A DNA stretch of 64,000 bases. It comes from Phytoseiulus persimilis. Its lineage: Eukaryota; Arthropoda; Arachnida; Mesostigmata; Phytoseiidae. The notes below the pieces were generated by a model. That model saw only the letters and a list, made by a program, of their open reading frames with translations, made no database searches and had not been told where the DNA came from. Made by a program: the position numbers and the translations under genes. The stretch is from contig CM075104.1 in the NCBI GenBank assembly GCA_037576195.1, forward strand, positions 22,274,211 to 22,338,210, written 5' to 3'. Shown here one piece after another: positions 1 to 11,758 of the stretch. How positions within the stretch are numbered: position 1 is the first letter of the stretch; each line of letters begins with the position of its first letter.

Positions 1-3000
1 AATGGGCTACTTCGTTGATCCTTGAATTCTTGAGAGCTTTCAGTCCTGTTCCCTGATCTCGTCAGACCGTCGTTCATCGGGTCGCACGCAATGATGTTGC
101 AGTGACTGGAACAGGCAGAGTAGTAAATTCGAGTGATTCCGTGCGAAACTCGTTGGACAGACCGGGGAGACCTGGAGTCTTCCCCGGTCAGATTAGCTGG
201 AATTCCTTGAGCAGCTCACGCTCCAGCGAGCTCATATTTTGAATACAGTTGGAGAAAGCTTGGCCATCCCGGTCGCCAGACGCGATCTATCGTAATCTAT
301 TGTAGGGAGGCCGTTTCGGGGGAATCTCAAACCGAATTAATAGAAGTTCGCCGTTCTGCACCTGTGACGTCTCGCCCCAGATGCTACCGCCGCGCAGCCT
401 ACTTAGTTCGAAATCGATGATGGACCCAGTTCAGGAGTAGACCTGGAACAGAATCTCCTACGGAGATCGTGAGAACGACGATGGAATTATTCCGCCACGC
501 TTCACGTGGATTGCGAGGAGGTTTCGAGGAGAATTTTCTCAACCTGCACGACGGCGAGAATTGACGAGCTTGACTCCAAACGGCGATAAGTCCATTTTTG
601 TTGGATTCGAGGTGATCGTTTTTTCATTCCGGTCAAAGCTGTGAGCGCATGATCACGGTAGAGCCGTGAATGACCGTCCACTTATCTGTGCGCTTGAGGT
701 CTACTCGGACTGCGGGAATCGGAACGAGCGCCTCTCCCACGGGAAGTAAGCTCTCCGGAATCGTTAGGAGTTGACTTAGAGAAGGCAACCAAGAGCAAGA
801 TCAAATGAAGTCTCAATCTGCTTAGCACGGGCTGGATTTGGAACCTCCAGATCCAGGCATTGATGCTGCTAGCGTCTCGCTCACGATCCTGCTGTCAACT
901 GCGGTTACGGTCTTCACGGCACGTATTTCTTGATCGATCTGAGCGGTATGGGCATGCGGCTCAGTAACGGTAGCCGCGCTGACGTCGGTGATGAATGGCC
1001 CGATTTTCCATCAGGACGGGACTCTGGGATGTCGCGTCCTTCAAGCTCCTCATGTTTTGCCTCGGTCCTCGTCCGCCGTTCTTATCCGAACAGAGATGGT
1101 CCTTGTTCATGACTGCGAGGACCCATTCCCAGATATGGTGAACTCAACGACATTCGTACTTTCCCAGTCTGTACCCACGCTTGATCGGTGTGATTTCGTA
1201 AGTGTCGACCCCTGAATGTGAGCGGCTGGCATAGACGGTCCGTCTGCGTTGATAGGGATGAAGCTCTACTGAACTTGACACTGAGCAGGAACAATGTCCA
1301 ACTGATGCGACCCGTTGAGTCCGAGTATTAGTTGACCGGCATGAATGGCTCCTGATTCTGGAACATCCATTCTCCTCAATCGCTCCCCTGACACACTCTA
1401 TGAATTGATCGAAATATTTTAAGAAAACCGAACAAGCGTGGACGCGATCCTCCGCACCGCTGTTGTCGATTCTCGACTGACAGCTGGTCAGCTTACCCCT
1501 CAAGGAGCTCCAGCCGCTGATGACGGCGGCTCTGTAGTCGGTCCCACCTTGTCCAATGCGGATGATGCACACCGATTCGAAGTGCACAATGATTGACTCC
1601 ACAGAAAGCGAGTTAGGCTTCGTCAAAGTGAGTTCCCTATGGAAACGATCCTCACGAGCCAGGCTCGAATTTCCTCGATTATCGCTTCATCGACATTGCA
1701 TATGATCGCCCTGCAATCAGGCCCTGTTATTGCATACAGAATCCTTCCAATTTCGTTCGCACACTGAGTCAGAATACGCAGTCATTTGATCCGTTTCTCG
1801 CGTTTTTCACTGGCCCCTCGGAATCCGGCGGAACACTCGTGGCACCACCACGTATCCGACCCGACTTCTAGGTGGAGAGACGTCTGTCGTTCTCCACAGA
1901 GGACAATTCCGCTGCGAGTCCGCGCAAGCAGACTCGAATTTTCTAGCCCCAAACGCAAACCTTCCTTAACCCGCATGTCGCAGTACATTGAGAGGTTAGC
2001 TGACGCAGCTCTGAACCTCTGACCTCGGAGAGACTCTCACCGGGATGGGAAGAGCCTAACGACGAAGAACCACAGTTAAAATTTGGAATGATTCATCGAC
2101 GAAAATTTCCCCGAAAAAATTGGGAGTGGACTTCAATTGAGTAGAGAGGACTCTTCAATAGTTGCTCGAAAATGTTGGTGTCGGTGACTCATTTGTTTTG
2201 CTAGGCAATTACGACAATGAGCCGTATGAGCTTTGATTGCAAATCGAGTTTCTCGATGTGCTTTTTGATTAGATGAATAACGACAACTCTAGAAAATTTA
2301 GCGAGGCTGGCTCGGAAGGTCGCATTGGTAAGCGATGCGGTAAGCCTCATTCTTGCCGTTCATTGAATTGGGGCACGCTGGTTCCGCTGAAACGATTATC
2401 TCACACAACGTTTTTCTCAGAAAAGTTTAATTTGTCATCACATGTTTCGTAACCATTCTGCTTTTCCCACGTTCCGTGCTGCATGCTGTTGAGGCTTCAC
2501 ACTGAGCTTTCTGAATCTCTTGTCCTGTTTATCGGAAGAGAAAACTTCGAAAAATGAAAGAGCTCCGCCCGTGGTTCTGGGAGTGAAATGGAAGGATTTT
2601 CACTCCACGGATGCAGCATTCCACGGAGCGAACGCGGACCAACAAGCGTATCAAAAAAGCTTTTTCGTGGAATCGCACAAAACGCGTTTGAAGGCAATCC
2701 ATAAGCGGAACATTGGAACCATACCCAATGTCAGATTGTGAATGATCGTTATTCCAAGCTTCTCTGAATGTCGTTATAATTGAGAGTCGTCGACTCTATG
2801 ACGTTGAGCGCTGAAGACGAATTGTTCAGCTTCTTCGGGTGATGAAATTAGTTTTTTTTTTCTCCCGCGTATTCGAAGTCGCCCTTTGGTGACATCGCGT
2901 CTCTAGGGCAGCGCGGCGAGAATCGGCTTCCGATTCCGTCGGTGGTGGCGATGGCTGCCTCCGTGGCAAAGGCGGCGGCGTCTTCTTTCTTTCAAGGAGT

Positions 3001-3178
3001 AAATTTATCTTCAGATCCAGATCGGAGTGGGGGAAGATAGCGCCGGGCCAGGTGAAGAGCATAACATGTATAGCATCCATCGGAACAGACACTGATCCCT
3101 TATGCAACAGATAGATAAGCAGCTCATCTGCCGCAATTGGGAGTCTCACCCGACCCTTACCATCTGTCAGTGATTCCT
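1..3178. other. No resolved gene; scattered exon-like frames
   Basis: I cannot assign a gene here. The plus strand has an open frame from about 988 that runs into a consensus donor (gtaagt, 1199-1204), and the minus strand has several 40-60 codon frames between 820 and 1990. Frames of this length are expected by chance at this base composition, and both strands give plausible peptides, so neither is called. The stretch could hold the 3' exons of a gene extending off the left edge. 2000-2850 is AT-richer and shows nothing coding. Confidence 0.5.
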
Positions 3179-3179
3179 T

Positions 3180-3186
3180 TATATAG
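3180..3186 (+). promoter_or_regulatory. TATA box of the histidine-rich protein gene
   Basis: TATATAG lies 69-75 bases upstream of the ATG at 3255. This leaves room for a start site near 3210 and a 5' leader of about 45 bases. It is the clearest core-promoter element in the window and fits a strongly, tissue-specifically expressed structural protein gene. Confidence 0.6.
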
Positions 3187-3254
3187 ATGCCGTCGGGTTC
3201 AAGTGATCATCCGCTGTGTCAAGTGCTCGAACGGTTCATTGAAGTGCGGCACCG

Positions 3255-4497
3255 ATGCATGTGTTCAAAGTGCTCCTGCCCCTAGGGGCCATAATGTGCT
3301 CCCACTTGGTCTCGGGCCACAAAACCGGTAAACTGGTTATCGGAGGTGCTGCGGCCGGTGGTGCAGGTGCTATCGGTGCTGGTGGAGGTTTCCTCGCTGG
3401 ATCCCACATCGGCTCACTGCTAGCCAAACACGGATACGGCCTCCACGGCCACGGACAGTGAGTTGATGCATCGCATTCTATGACTCCCGCCGCGGGAAAA
3501 CTAGATTAGGTCGAGGATCTCGAGTTCCGCGTTACGATCGAGTCGATCTCCTCAAGCGCGGGTATTAACGGCGGGCACATTCAATTGCAGCGGAAAACAG
3601 ATTCTGCTCCCGCCGAAGAACATCTACCTCCAGCATCATGCGCCAGTTGTTCATCACGAACCGATTGTTCACCATAAACCAGTTGATCACCTGCATGCTG
3701 CTCCAGCACATGCTGCTCCTATCGCCATAAAACACGAAGTGCCCATCGAGATTTCTCATGACCACCACCACCATCACCATCATATCGAGCACGAGCACCA
3801 TCACGAACACCATCACGCCATCGGACACGCGGAGATCCCTCACGGTGCCCCCATCGCCCCAGTGGCCCCCATCGCTGAGCACGGACATTTCCACGTGCCG
3901 GCGCCTCATTTCCACCACGCCGAGCACGCTCATGGACCGCCTCATGTCAAGAAGCCTGAAGCGCTGTACAAAGGAAACATCGTTATCAAGAAGAAAATTC
4001 CCGCCAAGGGACACCACTTCTCAATCCACGGTTACCAATTCTCAATCGGGCGGAAACCCAAAACCCTCCTCCACAAAAAGCATTTCTTCTTCCATCCAGC
4101 TCCGGTGATTGTGAAGCCCTTCTTTGTCAAGGAGAAGGCACCTGCCTTAATCAAAGCCGCGGTCCCAGTTCCCATTCCCATCAAGGCCGCTCCTGCCCCC
4201 ATTGAACATGGTCCGATCGTGCTGATAAAAGGCGGTTCGCCTGGCCACGGACCTGCGGCCGGACCCTGGGCCCACGGCCCGATCATCATCAACGAGGCCG
4301 TTGGACCTATTGGCGGCCACCAGCAAGTAATTAAGGAAGCTGCGGCTCCTGTTGCGGCTCCCATTATAAAAGAGGCTGTTGTCGAGGGTGGCTGGCCGCA
4401 CGGCGCTGGAGGCGGTAGCCACGCTCCACTCATCAAGATCCTCGGGCCGATATTCGATGCGCCCCTACCGGTTATAGGAGGTCACGACGCCTGGTGA
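3255..4497 (+). CDS. Secreted histidine/alanine/proline-rich structural protein (two exons)
   Basis: Exons 3255-3457 and 3591-4497 join in phase 2 across a 133-base intron (gtgagt...ttgcag) to give 369 residues. The N-terminus (MHVFKVLLPLGAIMCSHLVSG) is a signal peptide. A Gly/Ala-rich hinge follows (about residues 27-55), then a histidine-dense block (about 75-150) with runs such as HDHHHHHHHIEHEHHHEHHH, then a basic middle with KKHFFFHPAP and Ala-Pro-Ile/Val repeats to the C-terminus. No catalytic domain is visible. Composition resembles arthropod cuticle or other extracellular matrix proteins (AAPA-like repeats). The His clusters could bind Zn or Cu or change charge with pH, but that is inference. 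A TATA box lies upstream and AATAAA lies 259 bases after the stop, so the gene is self-contained. No named family recognised. Confidence 0.85.
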
Positions 4498-4755
4498 AAC
4501 CGAAAAGTCGCGTCAGGGGTTGCTGACGAGTTTGTATATTGCTTTGTACAGTGAGTGGATCCATGTATGTAATTTATGTCGTACAGTGAGCGTTGTGTGT
4601 TAGGTGGAAGTTAACAAATTAAGTGCTGGACAGACTGAGCTTCTGTCCCTCCCTTCGTCGAAACCGGCGAATCCGTTCCGGAGCTCGGCTCATCTGGCTC
4701 TACTAGAGACATCCCAACTCGGTGAACCATCAGCCGTATACGTGTTCCTCGTGTA

Positions 4756-4761
4756 AATAAA
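4756..4761 (+). terminator. Poly(A) signal AATAAA of the histidine-rich protein gene
   Basis: AATAAA is followed within 20 bases by GT-rich sequence (ctgttcattgtgcgagtgtc). This fits a cleavage site near 4780 and a 3' UTR of about 280 bases. Confidence 0.6.
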
Positions 4762-6740
4762 TCTGTTCATTGTGCGAGTGTCCGTTCGCAAGTGATGTCA
4801 TCGTCACGAAAACCGCCCCTTCTCCCTCGAAACATAGATTTCTAACGAATGAACAAAATCAACTCCGACGTTCGAAAGGCGACACCGGGACAGCTGACAG
4901 CTCGAAAGTTTTGGCCGACTCATGGAGTGCAGACTCGCTTCGCTTCCATCGATTTCCTCAAAACGGAATCGGGAAGCTCGCATATCCCATGCTGTGCACC
5001 TGATATCCGACCAAGGCACGGGATCTGGTCTGTGCGGAACAGTTTCTCGGAGAGACGGAATTCAGTACGAAGTTGCTGTTGTTGAGGCAAACACGGAGCG
5101 TAAGAGCACTTTATCGATTGAATTTGCGTGTCTGTCTGCTCAAGAAAAGTGTTTGTGGATTGCGAACACAGCCAATGACGAGCGGACTCCGCTGTTCGCC
5201 GCCGCCGCAGCGGCGAGCTGTCGAGGCCTGTGTCCACAAACAAGCATTAGCAAACGCAGGCGAGGCCCACGCCGAGAGAAAAAAACGTCCGGCCACTCAG
5301 CGTTGTGGTTAGAGTACAGAAAAAGCGAAGTACGGAAGAGGAGGAACGAAGAACCACTCGAGAATGAGTTCGAGCGGGGGCCGCAAGGCGAGCGGCAGAG
5401 ATACGAGCAGATTGAAGAAGCTCCGCACAAAAAACGGCGCACGAGGCTTTGAGCGAAACCGCCGGCGATTTCACCTGGATGCGACAATCCGTGAATGCGG
5501 CGACGCGATCCATCCGCTGGTTACGTCAAGTTCACCGGAGTGAACAGAGCCGTTTTCGTGCCGACGCTCCTACTTCGGATGAAACTCGATTTCGCTCAGA
5601 TGAGTTTCCTGTTGTGAAAAGCCGATCAAGAACTTCCTCGCCTTCAGCCTCTAAACCGGTTAGTCGCGGTTCCGAGACGAAAATACTCCCGGCCCAGCTG
5701 AGCTCCGGCTCCCGCTCTGCCTTCTCAGAGGCACGGGAAGTTCAGGAGCGTTATCTACCTGAAGGCTCGCTGTCATCCGTCTTCTGTGTCACGAAGCCAG
5801 AGCTTACCGGTGGCAATAAAGCACGAATCTGGAATTTAATAACACATCGCAACCGTTGAGACCTGGGCATTCCGAACCGAGCGCTCCCCGTCCGACATAG
5901 AATATAGCTCTCACAAGACGGATGGTCATCGGTTGTGAGTATGATCGGGATACAGGTTGCGATCCTAGTTCGAGAAGCCCCGGGCGGACGGAGGACTCAG
6001 AATACTCCCGAGAACGAACATCGTTAGTCGAAATCTATCGCGTACTGCCAAACAAATTCGGATTCGAAGCAGGATTCGGAAGAATCTCCTCGAATGGAGG
6101 ATTGTACTCCATGTTATTCCTATAATCCATGTTGAAAGAATGTGAAGGGTTCCGGAGCGGAAGAAAACGCCCAAGTGATCAAGGTTATCGAGATCGAGGC
6201 AGCCACGTGATTACAGCCTGTTTCGCGGACGCGTCCTACAATGGACGCGCGAATGTCCTCGAGGACCATCGGGAGCGCAGAGAATGGACGGTCGATCAGT
6301 GACCGCGGTAGGTGACCCTGATGAGAGATACAAAAGGCGTTCGGCGAATAGTTAAACAAATATCATGTCCAACTGTTCGCGTTTTTTCTCCTCAACGCTC
6401 TGAATTCTATAGCGGCTCTCCAGATGCGCATGGAGCCATTGGTTGCGGTCCCTGCGCTTAGCGCTCCGTTTCAGGCGTGCCGAGTCACGCGTCAGAAAAC
6501 GAACTCAGCAAAAGTAGCGGCCAAATCGCATTTGTGTTTGAGCTCGTGTAGGATCTCCGCGTCTCTTCAGTTGCTCTCGCCCGTCCCCGGCCGCTTACTG
6601 AACGAGCACACGTGAACGTGGGAGTTGGCGCAATCACTCCCAAAACCTTCCAGATCGGCGTCTCTCCTCTGGACTCAGGAGTGCCTCTTTCCTCGGTGCA
6701 ACCCAACAACCCGAAGCCTCAACGCGAGTTGTGATTTCAG
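4762..6740. other. Intergenic; overlapping chance frames only
   Basis: Several open frames overlap on both strands between 4770 and 5860, the longest 176 codons on plus from 4922. All are arginine/serine-rich, lack splice support and have no recognisable domain. They look like chance frames in CpG-rich DNA. The last 200 bases probably hold the promoter and a 5' UTR exon of the small peptide gene at 6750, because a good acceptor (gtgatttcag, ending 6740) directly precedes that gene's start. Confidence 0.5.
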
Positions 6741-6749
6741 AACGTGAAG

Positions 6750-6974
6750 ATGAAAGTCATCCTGATATTCGCCACCGTCCTCCTGTTGCTCGCTATGGCG
6801 TCCGGCCAGGAAGACGTGACAACGGCTCCTGCGGGCCCCGCGAGGACAACTAGTTTCATGGATCGTCTCAGGAGCAACGCTGCGTCAATCGGGAATAAGA
6901 TGAAGGAAGGGGCGAAACAGCTCTCGCAGAGGGTCCAGACCAAGATATCGGAGTTGAGCTCTCAGATGGGGTGA
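6750..6974 (+). CDS. Small secreted peptide with amphipathic helix (74 aa)
   Basis: The ATG at 6750 opens a 74-residue frame. A hydrophobic signal peptide (MKVILIFATVLLLLAMASG) comes first, then a short acidic/Thr/Pro linker (about 20-33), then a 40-residue tail rich in Lys, Arg, Ser, Gln and Ala, with Met and Leu spaced every three to four residues (FMDRLRSN...KMKEGAKQL...KISELSSQMG). The tail would form an amphipathic helix and has no cysteine. The ATG sits nine bases after a clear acceptor, so a 5' non-coding exon is likely. AATAAA lies at 7057-7062, 83 bases past the stop. The layout (signal, acidic spacer, cationic helix) resembles many arthropod secreted effector or apolipoprotein-like peptides, but I recognise no family and assign no activity. 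Confidence 0.65.
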   Translation: MKVILIFATVLLLLAMASGQEDVTTAPAGPARTTSFMDRLRSNAASIGNKMKEGAKQLSQRVQTKISELSSQMG

Positions 6975-7056
6975 TCCGATTTGTAGAAGTCGCGAGCAGT
7001 ATCCTCCAGCAGTTGCGGCCTGATGTCCCTAATTGGATCGCATCTTCGATTGACAC

Positions 7057-7062
7057 AATAAA
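7057..7062 (+). terminator. Poly(A) signal of the small peptide gene
   Basis: AATAAA 83 bases after the stop codon at 6974, followed by a TG-rich stretch (ggttcttgtggtactg). It supports the peptide frame as the end of a short transcript. Confidence 0.55.
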
Positions 7063-7685
7063 TTCAATTTCTTGAGGGGCTCCGCATGGTTCTTGTGGTA
7101 CTGATTAGATCAGAACGTATTCACCTCTCGCAGTGCGTTTGTAAGTGGAACTCAGTAGGAAAAAGGGTCTCAGTCAAATGATCACTTGAGCTCGAAAGGA
7201 AAACTTGACCTCATCCGAATATGAACATTCATAGATAATGATTCTAGCAGTCGAGTTTGGCTCGCGAGGATATCGCACCCGACTGAAGAAACATGTGAGC
7301 TCCTCTTGAAGTTCATGCTGTGAGCAGAGATCGGCTTACCCAGGTAGCTCCTCGAGCACGTTACTTCCGAGAGTTCCCACTCCGCTGCTTGTTCATTTCG
7401 GCGATCTGACTCGGTCAGATTCACCGAAGGCGTCATCGAATTAGTGCAAAAATGAGCCCAATAAGCCGAGGAGTTGAAGCTTGAACTTCATCGTTTCGGT
7501 CGGGGAGTCTTCGTGATCACGATCCGATTACCCAGACTTAGCTTCAGCTTGCCGCCCTCGAAATACTTCGTTGGAGGCAAGCTGAAGCAAGGTTTGTGTC
7601 GGGAGTTCATCAATCTTTCCGAGTGTGCCCAGTCGGTCGTCTGGGAGTCACGGCCGAAATTATGCCGATTGATGCCCTTTCTGGT

Positions 7686-7714
7686 GTCAGGAGTCGTGAG
7701 TCACGACTCCTGAC
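7686..7714. repeat. Perfect inverted repeat, 14-bp arms, 1-base centre
   Basis: Left arm gtcaggagtcgtga (7686-7699) and right arm tcacgactcctgac (7701-7714) are exact reverse complements around one G at 7700. The motif GAGTCA/TGACTC occurs repeatedly, overlapping AP-1/bZIP half-site sequence. It lies between genes and could be a cruciform, a dimeric protein site or the remnant of a small inverted-repeat element. Confidence 0.8.
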
Positions 7715-10108
7715 TCACGACATATCTTGCGCATTGTTCCCAATGCTTCAGCAGGGGAGCTCTTCCGAATGGTCGGAATCTGCTCGAGAGGAGGCACAGC
7801 CCTATCGGACTACCTTTCCTCCAGTCCTTAACTCAGGCTACGAAGGTCAGCGAGACCTTTTCTGGGGAGTCATCGCGCTCAATTGACTTTCCGGCTCATT
7901 CGATCAACCCAATCGATCGCAATTAAACCCCCTCGACATGCCCGAATGAGCGATATTTCCTTGAATCGAGTACGAAATGCGGGTCCCCGCGACAGAACGC
8001 TCCAGGAATAAAGGAAGCTGTGCTAGCCGACTTCGTCCCCCAAGGTAAGATCACTCGGTGGATTGGGTGCGGAATCGGATTCTCGAAGGAATGAAGTAGA
8101 CCTCCTCCGAATCGGAACGCAGGTGACGTTCTTTTGAAGGAATCGTCCAAAACTTGCATTGGAAGAGGGGAATCAATCTTACTTGCAGTCGCGAGTCCAT
8201 TCCCCGGGTTTCCCTCTCAGAAGACAGGGGCGAACGCAGCTCACTCTCTGGGTGTCCACTCTATTCCCTCAATCACTTGTCGTGAGGAGGGAGTAGTCGG
8301 TGCTGATGATCATGAACCTCGAGCTCCGCTTGCCGGGGTGCCCCATATCATTCCACCGGGTGGCCTCAGAAGCATGGTCCGCAAGGGTGGAGAGTTTCCA
8401 CGAAGTTTTCTGTATGAGTGCCTCCCCCGTGAGAGGTGTTGTTGCTGTTGTCATCGGTCAATGCGTGTGAAGATCTCCTGAGGTTCTCTGAGCCCGCGTC
8501 CAACTCTGACGGCCGAAGAACTGCTTCCGAAGGGCACGAGTCGCATCCACAAGAGATCTCCCGGAGGAATGAAAGCTAACTGAGCCGCGGTAATTGCTCG
8601 TTTTGGAGAGGGTCAGCCGGACCGGTGCTCAGTAGATAGCGATCGTTTCCAATTCCAGATTGGGGAATCGCAGGAGTCTCGAGGCCCAGTTCTGAACACT
8701 CCTCGCCGAATATTCCAAAACTTTACTGGTTGGCGCGGCATTCGAACATCGGGTTCAGGCACCGCGTACTCGCATCACACTCTCCGGCGATAGATACAAG
8801 CTTGTGCAAATATGTGTGCGTGATATCGGGGCCTCGCTCCATGTCCTGGATTAGGGCTTTCGCACTTGGCAGGGCCCGCAGGCCAATTAACACCTATCGG
8901 GCAGGGCATTTGCTTTGCTGAGGCTCAACAAGAGAGCGTGCACCGGAGGAGCCTTCCGCCACTAAGACCCTGAGTTGTCTGATTGCTCGAGATTAAACGC
9001 GAAAACCCTAAATGAGTATTTTCTGCTGCTACGTGTACTTTCAATCATTGAAACTTCCCTCCAATCGATGCAGCCGGCGGACCGGACCGCAATCAAGCCC
9101 ATGGCGGGAATGAGACCGGAAACGTAGCCTGAATACTTCCTCTGGGAGCCGGGACATCCGGAAGGCGGGACTCCAAGAAAGAGGGTATCATGGGCGAGGT
9201 CGTCAGAAGGTGATTTTGCCACTCAGTTTCGAGTTTTCGGTAGAGCCACCACGAGCGATGACACCGTGCACGGCGAGGCTGGTGGGGAGTTTTCTAGCAC
9301 CTGCCGTTGCGATCCGAAAAAACCTTCTGACTTTTCCCTGGTTCGATGGGGCCCAGCGCTCGGAGGCAGCTGATGGCGGATCCTGTGATAGCCGGAGGCG
9401 GAGAAGGAGAGAGAGAATTCCTTCAGAACTTCAATAACGGCTCAAGGGTCCGGAGTACCGAGAATCCCCATGAACGGAGAAGAAGGAGAGAATAAAAGCG
9501 TCGTGACCAGAATGCTCGAAAATACTCCGTGATGTCTTCCCTCACTGGCTCCGTATTTGTGGCGCGTGAGGAATGGGAGTCCAATGAGGTGACGAAAGGG
9601 AGCGAACTCCGCGAGAAGCTCCCAGATGATGTTGAAAGGAGGAGGAACCGCACCGACCGAAAGTCGACGGCCGCTCTGTCGGTTGGATGAAAAAGTTCTG
9701 CGCTGCTCAAATCAATCGCTCATGACTCCGCTCCGAGAGGCGCAAGAAAACCATAAACTGCACAGGATACGCGGAATCCAGTCAGCTTGAGGATGCGATC
9801 AGGCGTGACATAATTCGAGAGCGGCGTGCTCACACGAGCGGTTTTACTGATGTCGGGAAATCGCGATTTTCAAGATTTTCCATGATTTCAGCGAAACGAA
9901 GTGTTGACCCCTTGTTTTCTATGAGAACCACGAATTTCATCGAAAAATGGGCGGTGTCGAAGAACTGGAGAAGTTCGGCCGCGGCAAGACGTAGGTATCG
10001 GCCACGGAAGTTCTGATTTTTGATGAAAAAATCCGCAATCTGAAAGGTCCCATGAACGGGATCTGAAGTTTCTCTGGAAACGCTCAGAAGCCTCTCGAGA
10101 ATGTCACT

Positions 10109-10858
10109 TCAACACGTTTCATCGTTATTCGCCTTGCAAGGAGTGACCCTCATATCCGAAGTCAGATGGTCAGAATCATTCTCATCTGCTCCAGCGATGG
10201 TCAAGTAAGCTCCCCCCGTTCCCAGCGTCGCTCCTCGTGGTCTGAATATATGAGAACGTGACCCATCGTAAGGGAGCCACCGAGTTCTTTCAGACGGAAG
10301 GACTGATTGCATCGTACCAGAGGGAGGACACGTCCGTCAGTCTGTTCTGGAGTGGCATTTCCGAAAGTCTTCTGAACGTTTTCAGAGTTACTCCAGATTA
10401 TCATATCCATGGGATCGATCAATTTGCGTACAAAAACGCCAAAGAGCAGATCTTGCGGGGCCGATATCTCTGCTTTGCCGCGGCCACGCAGTTCAATCAG
10501 CTTCGAAACCGTCTATTTTTCGTTAACTTTCATGAAAAGAGAGCAGATAATCATGATTCAGATCCGCTGGAGCCGTAAAATCAGGTGAGCACGTCGCTCC
10601 TCGAATCATGTCGCACTTGATTGCATCTGAAAGCTGACTGAATTCTCCGCATTTTAAATACCCCATAATTTTCCTGTGCATGGTGGGAGCGGAGTCATGA
10701 ACGGGTAAAATTCGGGCGTCCAGAACTTCTGCAGCCACCTGATATTTTCCGACCGCCTGAAATCCGCACGAAGGGTCGTTTCCTGGGCTCAGATGGATAT
10801 TTCCGACTCCAACGAGCACCCTCCTAGGAGCACATACCCATGTTGTATCATCAAGCAA
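10109..10858 (-). CDS. Candidate minus-strand coding region, unrecognised
   Basis: Two minus-strand frames look protein-like. One runs 10858-10523 (111 codons; scattered Cys; ...KYQVAAEVLDARILPV...). The other is open for about 100 codons from roughly 10500 to 10201 and contains DLLFGVFVRKLIDPMDMIIW and an N-glycosylation motif (NAT). They could be two exons of a secreted or membrane protein, but I could not find a donor-acceptor pair that joins them in phase. A plus-strand frame at 10258-10578 overlaps and is followed by a strong plus-strand donor just downstream. The strand is therefore uncertain and no function is offered. Confidence 0.25.
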
Positions 10859-11210
10859 CCATGGAGGCAGATGCGGAGGCTAACCAACGAGTACGTCCAA
10901 CAGGAATGTGGGAAGCCATGAGATTTAGGGCATGCGGTTCCCGCGGCTGCCCGAACATCAAGATGCGGGGCTATCCCATGGAAATCTTCCTAGCATGAGC
11001 CCAATGAACCCGACATCGGAAGCGGGTCTGCCAAGCCCTCCAGCAGACAGTTGGGGTGGAGAGCAGACAGCTCAGGGCGCGCAGTTCGAACTATTAAGGG
11101 CTTTCGAGAGTCAAGAGCCCAGGAGGATGGAATGGAGAATCGTTGGTCGTGGAGGATACGAATCGAAAAATCTACTCCCAATATTACCTGGGGACGGTTC
11201 AGGCACGGAC

Positions 11211-11490
11211 CAGTTTTCTCAGAAGTTTCCCTACAGAAATATAGAGCCCACACCACAAAGGAGGTCCTTACACAACAGGCCAACTGCCCGATGTGATGAG
11301 TTTGGATTGGATCATCAGTGCAGATTGCTAAATGATACATATGCCTGCGAATGCCGACCTCGTTGTTCTTCCCGAATGATTCGCTCGATATCAAGATTGA
11401 GCAGGCAGTCCAACCATCTCAGTTGTTTCTCCGGGGTAGAAACTAATTCACCCCAAACTCGCGCGTGCTAAAAAAGGGCTTAATAAATCC
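11211..11490. repeat. Tandem duplication, copy 1 (about 280 bp)
   Basis: This unit starts at cagttttctcagaag, continues through ccctacagaaatatagagcc and gatacatatgcctgcgaatg, and ends at taataaatcc. It is repeated head to tail immediately downstream. The copies differ by scattered substitutions and by about 12 bases of length in an internal segment (about 11250-11280), so the duplication is not brand new. Each copy ends with AATAAA (11482-11487 here). Confidence 0.85.
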
Positions 11491-11758
11491 AGTTTTCTCA
11501 GAAATTTCCCTACAGAAATATAGAGCCTGGACTCAGGCCTGGAGCAGGCCAACTGCCCGATGTGATGAGTTGGGTTGGATCATCAGATCAGATTGCTAGA
11601 TGATACATATGCCTGCGAATGCCGACCTCGTTGTTCTTCCCGAATGATTCGCCCAATTTCAAGATTGAGTAGGCAGTCCAACCATCTCAGTTGTTTCTCC
11701 GGGGTAGAAACTAATTCACCCCAAACTCGCGCGTGCTCAATAAGGGCTTAATAAATCC
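11491..11758. repeat. Tandem duplication, copy 2 (about 268 bp)
   Basis: Second copy of the preceding unit, joined without a spacer. The 3' 190 bases match copy 1 almost exactly, including ccgacctcgttgttcttccc and ctccggggtagaaactaatt. The variable segment near 11530-11555 reads ggactcaggcctggag in place of copy 1's accacaaaggaggtcc. It ends with AATAAA at 11750-11755. No open frame survives through both copies on either strand. Confidence 0.85.

Noticed and set aside
5111-5513. Several overlapping minus-strand frames of 60-115 codons
   Set aside because: Mutually overlapping in different phases, Ser/Arg/Ala-rich, with no ATG context, signal peptide or splice support.
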